A stretch of DNA of 7,159 nucleotides from an uncultured Selenomonas sp. (GTDB taxonomy: Bacteria; Bacillota; Negativicutes; Selenomonadales; Selenomonadaceae): the NCBI GenBank assembly GCA_947097535.1, contig CAMURM010000073.1, positions 1 to 7,159 of the forward strand, in the 5' to 3' direction. The position numbers were made by a program, and so were the translations under genes. The notes under the pieces are model-generated. The model saw only the letters and a list, made by a program, of their open reading frames with translations. It ran no database searches and was not told the DNA's origin. Shown one piece after another: positions 1 through 4,608 of this stretch; positions within the stretch are counted from its first letter, which is position 1, and each line of letters starts with the position of its first letter.

Positions 1-110
1 ATCACGGCGACATCGAGGTTGCCGCTCTTCTTAATGCCTGCCTTGACGCCCGCCGCCTTGAAGCCTTTGGGAAATGTCACGCCTGCTTTTACTGCTGTAT
101 CGGAAAACAT
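1..110 (-). CDS. argJ: ArgJ, N-terminal fragment (glutamate N-acetyltransferase / ornithine acetyltransferase), cut by window edge
   Basis: The first 36 codons of a gene that runs off the left edge are visible. The translation starts MFSDTAVKAGVTFPKGFKAA and continues with GVKAGIKKSGNLDVAV. This matches the conserved ArgJ opening, in which a V(T)-x-PKGF-xA-xG stretch is followed by a lysine pair and a hydrophobic strand. ArgJ transfers the acetyl group of N-acetylornithine to glutamate, recycling it in the cyclic arginine pathway; some members also use acetyl-CoA. The start is ATG at 110-108, preceded by AGGAGGT (complement of 119-125). The gene begins 17 bp after the argC stop, so the two are almost certainly co-transcribed under the argC promoter. 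The catalytic Thr-Met autocleavage site lies outside the window, so it cannot be said whether the enzyme is mono- or bifunctional. Confidence 0.88.
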   Translation of the reverse strand, partial: MFSDTAVKAGVTFPKGFKAAGVKAGIKKSGNLDVAV

Positions 111-127
111 CTTCGATTACCTCCTGC

Positions 128-1162
128 TTACGGATAAACTGCGATATGATCAAGCCCGAGCTTCTCATCGAAGCCGCAGGCGATGTTGAAGTTCTGCACG
201 GCCTGTCCCGCCGCCCCCTTGACGAGATTGTCGATGGCAGAGAGGACGACGACGCGATGCGTCCGCTCGTCGATGTGCCAGCCGATGTCGCAGAAGTTCG
301 AGCCGCGCACCGCCTTCGTCGCCGGATAGCCGCCGCGTCCGAGAAGCCGCACGAAGTATTCCTCACCGTACATCGTTTCGTATGCTGCGTCGACCATCTC
401 CGGCTCAATGCCTTCTTTCAGCCGCGCGTAGCATGTCGCGAGGATGCCGCGCGACATAGGTACGAGGTGCGGCGTGAAGGACAGGATGCACGCTTCGCCC
501 GAAAGGTCTGCCATCGCCTGCTCGATCTCGGGCGTATGGCGATGCGTGGCAACACCGTACGCCTTGAAGCTGTCGTAAAGCTCGGGCAGAAGATTCGCCT
601 GTTTCGCCGAGCGCCCCGCGCCCGATACGCCGGACTTCGCGTCGACGACGATGCTCGTCATGTCGACGAGTCGGCTCTTGGCGAGCGGCGCGAGCGCGAG
701 AATGCTCGCCGTCGTGTAGCAGCCCGCATTGCCAATGATCTTCGCGCCGCGAATCGCCTCGCGATTGAGTTCCGCCAAGCCGTAGACACGCTCGGCGTCC
801 TTGTGCGTATGCTTGACTTTGTACCACGCTTCATAGACCGATGTGTCGCGGAAGCGATAGTCCGCGCCGAGGTCGATGATGCGCGTCTTCTCGCCTTCGA
901 GCGCCTTGCCCGCCGCCATCGCATGACCGTGCGGCAGGCCGATGAAAACGAAGTCGCTGTCCCTGCCGATGCGCACGATGTCCTTCATGCTCTCAAGCTC
1001 TTCATCATAAATGCCGCGAAGATGCGGATAGATGCTCGAAATCTTCTCCCCCGTATGGCTCTCCGACGTGATATGCACGACGTCCGCCTGCGGATGCTCG
1101 TAAAGGAGCCGCAAAAGCTCCGCCCCCGCGTAGCCCGTAGCTCCGATAATGCTCACTCTCAT
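128..1162 (-). CDS. argC: N-acetyl-gamma-glutamyl-phosphate reductase
   Basis: A 344-residue protein of normal family length. ArgC reduces N-acetylglutamyl-5-phosphate to N-acetylglutamate semialdehyde with NADPH, the third step of arginine synthesis, in the cytoplasm. The N-terminal Rossmann motif GATGYAG is at residues 7-13. The active-site segment GNAGCYTT at 144-151 carries the catalytic Cys148. The conserved THRHTPEIEQ segment at 206-215 supplies the probable catalytic His209. The SGVSGAGR segment (177-184) and the C-terminal DNLVKGAAGQAVQN segment (311-324) are also typical. The start ATG (1162-1160) gives the Rossmann strand exactly at the N-terminus and has a purine-rich GAAGGGG ribosome site about a dozen bases upstream; an upstream in-frame extension lacks family similarity and runs through the operator. 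It is the first gene of an argC-argJ operon. Two ARG-box-like palindromes lie upstream, consistent with arginine repression. Confidence 0.97.
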   Translation of the reverse strand: MRVSIIGATGYAGAELLRLLYEHPQADVVHITSESHTGEKISSIYPHLRGIYDEELESMKDIVRIGRDSDFVFIGLPHGHAMAAGKALEGEKTRIIDLGADYRFRDTSVYEAWYKVKHTHKDAERVYGLAELNREAIRGAKIIGNAGCYTTASILALAPLAKSRLVDMTSIVVDAKSGVSGAGRSAKQANLLPELYDSFKAYGVATHRHTPEIEQAMADLSGEACILSFTPHLVPMSRGILATCYARLKEGIEPEMVDAAYETMYGEEYFVRLLGRGGYPATKAVRGSNFCDIGWHIDERTHRVVVLSAIDNLVKGAAGQAVQNFNIACGFDEKLGLDHIAVYP

Positions 1163-1200
1163 GTGCTCGACCGCCCCTTCCCGAATTCCTTTGTCGAACG

Positions 1201-1240
1201 ATGTTTATAATTATACATTTTATTGCATAATTATGCAATA
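1201..1240. promoter_or_regulatory. Tandem ARG-box-like operator (putative ArgR/AhrC binding site)
   Basis: Two 18-bp AT-rich palindromes lie side by side. The one farther from argC is centred at 1230.5 and is perfect over 20 bp (1221-1240, half-site TATTGCATAA). The nearer one (1201-1218, centred at 1209.5) is imperfect, with symmetric ATGT and ACAT ends. The centres are 21 bp apart, so two 18-bp boxes are separated by 3 bp. That is the arrangement known for ArgR-family hexamers, which bind paired ARG boxes with a T-G-A/C-A-T...A-T-G/T-C-A outline. The boxes cover the -35 and -10 elements of the argC promoter, so binding should exclude RNA polymerase. Assignment to ArgR is inferred from location and geometry; no argR gene is in the window. 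Confidence 0.72.
1210..1238 (-). promoter_or_regulatory. Putative sigma-A-type promoter of argC
   Basis: On the minus strand a perfect -10 hexamer TATAAT (1215-1210) follows a -35-like TTGCAT (1238-1233; first three bases match consensus) with a 17-bp spacer. The predicted start of transcription is near 1203, about 40 nt upstream of the argC start codon. Both elements are embedded in the two ARG-box-like palindromes. Confidence 0.6.
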
Positions 1241-1295
1241 AGTTTTTCGCTGATTTCTCATGCAGGAAGGCATGACTTTGTTTTTGCAAAATGTA

Positions 1296-1324
1296 TTCCA
1301 AAAAGGGTCGGTATAAATTATAAT
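1296..1324 (+). promoter_or_regulatory. Possible promoter of the DUF2442-mtgA pair
   Basis: On the plus strand a perfect TATAAT (1319-1324) has a weak -35 candidate TTCCAA (1296-1301; three matches to consensus) 17 bp upstream. The position, about 33 bp before the DUF2442 start, suits a divergent promoter facing away from argC. It lies outside the ARG-box region, so it may not be under the same control. The weak -35 keeps confidence low. Confidence 0.4.
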
Positions 1325-1357
1325 AAGGATAATAACATCAGAAACGGAGATACCCTC

Positions 1358-1600
1358 ATGTTACAGCCCAAAGTTACGGCAGTAAAACCGCTGCCCGATT
1401 ACAAACTGCTTCTGAATTTTGAAACGGGCGAGACGAAGATTTTTGATGTCGCGCCCTACATGCACGGCGATTGGTACGGCAAGCTGCGCGACGCAGCGGT
1501 ATTTCATACCGTACATGTCGTCGGTCATACCGTCGCATGGGCGGACGGTCAGGACATCGCACCGCATGAGCTTTACGACGATTCCGTTCCTGCCCTCTAA
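1358..1600 (+). CDS. DUF2442-family small protein
   Basis: An 80-residue protein starting MLQPKVTAVKPLPDYKLLLN. It resembles the DUF2442 family: an opening V-x-x-V-x-x-L-x-DY-x-L-x-L-x-F strand pair, an FETGETKIFDVAPYM segment (residues 26-40), and a late GHTVAWADGQDIAPHELYDDS segment (61-77) ending in the typical D(I/L)xPxxLY. The molecular role of the family is unknown; members are small cytoplasmic proteins often beside toxin-antitoxin-like DUF4160 genes, but no such partner is present here. The start at 1358 is chosen because GGAGA (1346-1350) sits about 8 nt upstream and family similarity begins there; an in-frame ATG at 1223 would add residues encoded by the operator/promoter region with no family character. 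The next gene begins 32 bp downstream on the same strand. Confidence 0.8.
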   Translation: MLQPKVTAVKPLPDYKLLLNFETGETKIFDVAPYMHGDWYGKLRDAAVFHTVHVVGHTVAWADGQDIAPHELYDDSVPAL

Positions 1601-1632
1601 AAATCTCACCAAAGGAGGACGCTTCCGCCATC

Positions 1633-2382
1633 ATGAAGAAAATCAAGCGGCTCTTGCGCTTTTCCCTCTTTCTCCTCACCGTTTTCTGTCTCGCCTTTCT
1701 CGTCACGGGCAGTGCGGCGATCTTTCGTCCCGCGTTCTTCGACTCCTTGCCGAAGATTCAGGAAGCTCGCCGCCTCATCTTTCTGCGCGACGCCGTCGCC
1801 GAGCGCGTGCGCCAGCGCGAGCATTATGTGACGATCGACGAGATCCCCGACTCGCTCCTCGACGCCGTCGTCGCCGTCGAAGACAGCCGCTTCTACTCGC
1901 ATCACGGCTTCGATCCCGAGGCGATCGCACGCGCGACGCTCGTCAATCTGCAGTACGGGCGCATCGAGGAGGGCGCGAGCACGATCACACAGCAACTCGC
2001 CAAAAACCTCTTCCTGTCCGACGAGCAGTCCCTCGACCGCAAGCTGGAAGAAGCGTTGCTTTCGCTCGATCTTGAGATGCACTACTCCAAGGATGAGATT
2101 CTGGAGCTGTATCTCAACACAATCTACTTCGGATCAGGCTTCTACGGCATACACGAGGCTTCTGTCGGCTACTTCGGCAGAGAGCCGCACGAACTCGACC
2201 TTCCCGAGACGTCAATGCTTGCAGGAATCCCCAATGCGCCTTCTGTCTATTCGCCCTACGTCGACTTCATGCTCGCGAAGAAGCGCCAGATCGTCGTGCT
2301 CGACGCCATGGTGCGAACGGGCTGCATCACGGAATCCGTCGCCGAATCCGCCAAGATCAAGCCGCTCTACTTCGCGCATTGA
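1633..2382 (+). CDS. mtgA: Monofunctional biosynthetic peptidoglycan glycosyltransferase (GT51)
   Basis: A 249-residue GT51 protein, the usual size for a monofunctional transglycosylase with no transpeptidase domain. It polymerises lipid II into glycan strands at the outer face of the cytoplasmic membrane. One N-terminal membrane anchor (about residues 9-30) follows a basic MKKIKR start. The GT51 motifs appear in order: EDSRFYSHHG (83-92) with probable catalytic Glu83; GASTITQQLAKN (114-125); DRKLEEALLSLDLE (135-148); KDEILELYLNTIYFGSGFYGI (153-173) with probable second catalytic Glu158; and PETSMLAGIPNAPSVYSP (191-208). The ribosome site AAAGGAGG (1611-1618) is 14 nt from the ATG, longer than usual, with no better in-frame start between. 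It follows DUF2442 by 32 bp and its last 16 bp overlap the end of the convergent DUF454 gene. The mtgA name rests on domain content; a pbp-derived paralogue is possible. Confidence 0.93.
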   Translation: MKKIKRLLRFSLFLLTVFCLAFLVTGSAAIFRPAFFDSLPKIQEARRLIFLRDAVAERVRQREHYVTIDEIPDSLLDAVVAVEDSRFYSHHGFDPEAIARATLVNLQYGRIEEGASTITQQLAKNLFLSDEQSLDRKLEEALLSLDLEMHYSKDEILELYLNTIYFGSGFYGIHEASVGYFGREPHELDLPETSMLAGIPNAPSVYSPYVDFMLAKKRQIVVLDAMVRTGCITESVAESAKIKPLYFAH

Positions 2383-2783
2383 TCGGTGGACGGCGGCGGC
2401 GTGCGCCTCGTCTTGACGAAGAACACCATGACGGCGCACTGGATGAGCCAGGCGCCGCCGAGCATCATGAGTCCCGTGCGGTTATCGGCAAGGAAATAGC
2501 CGCTGACGCTCATGACGGCGGTCACGAGCGCCATCGTCTTGAGCTTCGCCTGCCACGTCATGCCGCTGCCGTCGTTGAACGGGACAACGTACTTCTGATA
2601 CAGCTTTGTCGACTGAAACCACGCATGGAGCCGCTCCGAGCCCTTGGCGAAGCAGAACGCCGCCAAAAGGTAGAACGGCACCGTCGGCAGAAGCGGCAGG
2701 ACGATGCCCGCCGAGCCCAGGACGAAGGCGATCAGGCCGACGCCGAGCCAAATATAGCGCAGCAAACGATTTTTTGCAATCAT
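2367..2783 (-). CDS. DUF454 (YbaN-like) inner-membrane protein
   Basis: A 138-residue membrane protein with the DUF454/YbaN signature GSAGIVLPLLPTVPFYLLAAFC... (residues 23-44) followed by FAKGSERLHAWF (45-56). Hydrophobic segments lie at about 10-28, 29-45, 83-98 and 104-123, the last two as a hairpin near the C-terminus. The tail TRRTPPPSTDQCAK is basic and probably cytoplasmic. The function of the family is unknown. The start ATG (2783-2781) is preceded by AGAGGT about 5 nt upstream, and similarity begins there; a longer in-frame reading back to 2918 passes through a terminator hairpin and a repeat and is rejected. The TAG stop (2369-2367) lies inside the convergent mtgA gene. No clear promoter is visible between the hairpin at 2827-2858 and the start. 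Confidence 0.87.
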   Translation of the reverse strand: MIAKNRLLRYIWLGVGLIAFVLGSAGIVLPLLPTVPFYLLAAFCFAKGSERLHAWFQSTKLYQKYVVPFNDGSGMTWQAKLKTMALVTAVMSVSGYFLADNRTGLMMLGGAWLIQCAVMVFFVKTRRTPPPSTDQCAK

Positions 2784-2826
2784 AAAGACCTCTTTTCTTT
2801 CCTGTAATTTCGACAGAGATAAAAAG

Positions 2827-2858
2827 AAAGCGTCCCCTTGTCGGCGGGGACGCTTTTT
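2827..2858. terminator. Bidirectional intrinsic terminator
   Basis: An 11-bp perfect stem pairs 2827-2837 with 2846-2856 (core AGCGTCCCC / GGGGACGCT) around an 8-nt loop. T-tracts follow on both strands: TTTTT at 2854-2858 on the plus strand and CTTTCTTTTT on the minus strand (complement of 2821-2830). On the minus strand it would end the dapA/exported-protein transcript before the DUF454 gene. Because it also stands about 45 nt before DUF454 with no promoter visible in between, partial read-through into DUF454 is possible. Confidence 0.82.
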
Positions 2859-2862
2859 GCTA

Positions 2863-3022
2863 GGAATCACTGATAAAATGAAGTCCGTCAGATTGGCGCA
2901 GATTTTTTGTCCTATCAAGGAGACAAACCGGACGCATAGTGGTGCTATGCGGAGGATTTGTCGACGCAGAGAGGGCGAAAAAGATGCGCTGAGATGACGG
3001 TGCTGAATTTATCAGTGATTCC
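2863..3022. repeat. 160-bp imperfect palindrome, MITE-like intergenic repeat
   Basis: The ends are perfect 15-bp inverted repeats: GGAATCACTGATAAA at 2863-2877 and its complement at 3008-3022. Matching continues inward with gaps: CCGTCA (2885-2890) against TGACGG (2995-3000), GCGCA (2896-2900) against TGCGC (2985-2989), and a T-rich run against an A-rich run. The centre is a small hairpin, CGCATAG / CTATGCG (2933-2939, 2945-2951) with a TGGTG loop, flanked by GACAAA / TTTGTC (2922-2927, 2957-2962). All pairs share one centre near 2942, so a single strand could fold into one long hairpin. No protein gene lies inside. No target-site duplication is obvious outside the ends. The size and structure suit a non-autonomous mobile repeat; membership of a repeat family cannot be judged from one copy. 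Confidence 0.72.
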
Positions 3023-3023
3023 G

Positions 3024-3581
3024 TCATTTCTTGTCCTTCGCCTGCTCGTTGGCGGAGCGCTCGAAGTTCTTGTAGAACTGCTCGGACAGGAGCTTGTACG
3101 TTTCCGTATTCGCCTCCTGGCTCTTGTTCGCTACGATCTGATAAGTGTAGAGAAGCTCGTTCGTTCCCGCCCGGTAGACGTCGTAGAAGAAGACGATGCG
3201 GCTGTTGTTCGCGACTGTCACGACGACGTAGGCATCGGCGTCGGCTGCCACGTTCTCCTTGTAGACCTTCGCTGCCTGACGGCGGTCGAGTGCCTTGATG
3301 TCAATGCCCGCGCTCTTCTGGATGTCGGCGGCGACCATGTCGTAGGAAAGCACATAGCTTCTCGCAACGGAGCTCGCCTCGTACATCGAATCGAGCAGCT
3401 CCTCCTTCGTCGGCGCACCCTTCGTCGGCGTGTAGAGCGGCGCTGCGAGCGCGAGGCGCTTGACGCTGACGATGTCGGCGCCCTCGGGTATCGTAATCTT
3501 GTCGGCATTGGCGAAAGCGACCTGCATACCGAATACGGTGAGGCAGACGAAAAGCAGCAGTTGGACAAGTTTCTTCATCAT
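3024..3581 (-). CDS. Exported protein of unknown function, downstream of dapA
   Basis: A 185-residue protein I do not recognise. It begins with a clear signal peptide: MMKKL, a hydrophobic core (residues 5-19), then GMQVAFA with likely cleavage after Ala24 before NADK. No lipobox cysteine follows, so it is probably a soluble periplasmic protein. The mature part has a short strand (about 32-47), a helical central stretch (57-107) and a strand pair DAYVVVTVANNSRIVFFYDVY (116-136), then a polar Lys/Glu-rich C-terminal helix. This alternation loosely recalls small periplasmic domains such as TolB-N/CsgG-like folds, but that is a guess. AGGAGG (complement of 3587-3592) sits 5 nt from the first ATG (3581) and 8 nt from the next in-frame ATG (3578); either may be used. 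It starts 44 bp after the dapA stop with no promoter between, and its stop codon is one base from the palindromic repeat. Confidence 0.82.
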   Translation of the reverse strand: MMKKLVQLLLFVCLTVFGMQVAFANADKITIPEGADIVSVKRLALAAPLYTPTKGAPTKEELLDSMYEASSVARSYVLSYDMVAADIQKSAGIDIKALDRRQAAKVYKENVAADADAYVVVTVANNSRIVFFYDVYRAGTNELLYTYQIVANKSQEANTETYKLLSEQFYKNFERSANEQAKDKK

Positions 3582-3625
3582 ATCTTCCTCCTTGACTTCT
3601 GTAGACCCCTCTTCTTCAGCGCAGC

Positions 3626-4513
3626 TCACTGCAGGATGCCATGGCGGCGCAGCGCCTCCTTGAGCGGCTCTAAGTGCACCGGCTCCAGCTCGGAAAGCGG
3701 CATGCGCAAATGCCCCGTCTTGTAGCCCATGAGACGCATCGCCGTCTTGACAGGAATCGGATTGACTTCGGAGAACAGCACCTCGATCAAATCCATGTAG
3801 TCGATCTGGATCTTCGCCGCCTCTTCCACCTTACCCTCGAAATACAGACGGCACATGTCGTGTGTCGCCTGTGGTGCGACGTTGGAAAGGACGGATATGA
3901 CGCCCTTACCGCCGACGGAGAGGATCGGCACGATTTCATCGTCGTTGCCCGAGTAGACGTTGAGCGCGTCGCCGCACGCCTTGCGTATGCGCGCCACCGC
4001 CGCGAGGTTGCCGCTCGCTTCCTTCGTCGCGTTGATGCGCGGATGCTCGGCGAGCTGCGCGTAGGTCGCGGGCAGGATGTTGACGCCCGTACGCGACGGC
4101 ACGTTGTAGACGATGCTCGGTATGTTGACGTTGTCGGCAATCTTACAGAAGTGCTTGACGAGACCGCCCTGCGTACACTTGTTGTAGTACGGCGTCACGA
4201 GCAGCAGGCCGTCCGCGCCCGCTTTTTCCGCATACTGCGAGAGCTGGATCGCGTAATTCGTATCGTTCGAGCCCGTCCCTGCGATGACGGGGATGCGCCT
4301 GCCGACCGTCTCGACGACGAACTTGATGGCTTCCTTATGCTCCGCATCGCTCATCGCCGCAGCTTCGCCCGTCGTCCCCGTGACGATGATGGCATCCGTG
4401 CCGCCTGCGATCTGATCTTCAATGATGCGGCCAAACTCTTCAAAGTTCACCCCGTCCTCTGTAAAGGGAGTGATGATGGCAACGCCTGCACCAGTAAAGA
4501 TTGGTTCTTTCAT
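3626..4513 (-). CDS. dapA: 4-hydroxy-tetrahydrodipicolinate synthase (DHDPS)
   Basis: A 295-residue TIM-barrel lyase/aldolase of normal length. DapA condenses pyruvate with aspartate semialdehyde, the first step committed to diaminopimelate and lysine, and so supplies cell-wall precursors. Visible hallmarks: GTTGE at 46-50 (Thr47-Thr48 of the proton relay), TPYYNK at 107-112 (tyrosine pair contributed across the dimer), YNVPSRTG at 136-143 (catalytic Tyr136, substrate-binding Arg141), TKEASG at 163-168 with Schiff-base Lys164, and GGKGVISVLSN at 201-211. Two local departures from common sequences are AAAM after GTTGE (often SATL) and TQGG (often TQEG or TQKG); neither removes a catalytic residue. 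The start ATG (4513-4511) has AAGGGGGA about 8-10 nt upstream. A promoter and hairpin lie in its leader. N-acetylneuraminate lyase is a related alternative but the motif set favours DHDPS. Confidence 0.96.
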   Translation of the reverse strand: MKEPIFTGAGVAIITPFTEDGVNFEEFGRIIEDQIAGGTDAIIVTGTTGEAAAMSDAEHKEAIKFVVETVGRRIPVIAGTGSNDTNYAIQLSQYAEKAGADGLLLVTPYYNKCTQGGLVKHFCKIADNVNIPSIVYNVPSRTGVNILPATYAQLAEHPRINATKEASGNLAAVARIRKACGDALNVYSGNDDEIVPILSVGGKGVISVLSNVAPQATHDMCRLYFEGKVEEAAKIQIDYMDLIEVLFSEVNPIPVKTAMRLMGYKTGHLRMPLSELEPVHLEPLKEALRRHGILQ

Positions 4514-4543
4514 TCCGATGTCCCCCTTGATGATATTTCATGT

Positions 4544-4580
4544 TGGAGAGAAACGCCGCCGTGTGCGGCGCTTCTCTCCA
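4544..4580 (-). other. Long stem-loop in the dapA leader (terminator of upstream gene or 5' mRNA structure)
   Basis: A 16-position stem with one A/C mismatch pairs 4544-4559 with 4565-4580 around a CGTGT loop (4560-4564); arms are TGGAGAGAAaCGCCGC and GCGGCGcTTCTCTCCA. On the minus strand it is followed by AACATGAAATATC, with no U-tract, so it is a poor intrinsic terminator for the M16 gene. It begins at the last base of the predicted dapA -10 box, so most of it would form at the very 5' end of the dapA mRNA. Too small and simple for a lysine riboswitch. Confidence 0.65.
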
Positions 4581-4608
4581 TTATTGCATGACGAGGGGCT
4601 AAAGTCAA
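4580..4608 (-). promoter_or_regulatory. Predicted dapA promoter
   Basis: On the minus strand TTGACT (4608-4603) and AATAAT (4585-4580) each match the sigma-A consensus at five of six positions and are separated by the optimal 17 bp. The -35 box overlaps the TGA stop (4607-4605) of the M16 gene. Transcription would start near 4573, giving a leader of about 60 nt that includes the stem-loop. Confidence 0.6.

Noticed and set aside
74..1210. Long plus-strand open frame of 378 codons opposite argC
   Set aside because: Arginine- and alanine-rich translation with no domain, lying antisense to a clear argC with all its catalytic motifs; it is a by-product of GC-rich codon use.
1259..1274. Small hairpin CATGC/GCATG between argC and DUF2442
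   Set aside because: Only 5 bp of stem with a 6-nt loop and no U-tract; not distinguishable from chance.
2784..2918. 45-codon N-terminal extension of the DUF454 protein
   Set aside because: The extension is encoded by the terminator hairpin and repeat arm; family similarity and a ribosome site both place the start at 2783.
2958..3725. Plus-strand open frame of 255 codons opposite the exported-protein gene
   Set aside because: It begins inside the palindromic repeat and is antisense to a gene with a signal peptide and strong ribosome site.
4520..4545. Second dapA promoter with TATCAT as -10
   Set aside because: No -35 element at a suitable distance, and the start site would fall on the ribosome site.
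3674..4591. Plus-strand open frame of 305 codons opposite dapA
   Set aside because: Arg/Asp/Val-rich shadow of dapA with no recognisable family and no suitable ribosome site.
4514..4604. Lysine riboswitch upstream of dapA
   Set aside because: The leader is only about 60 nt from the predicted start site and holds one simple stem-loop, far smaller than the multi-helix lysine aptamer.
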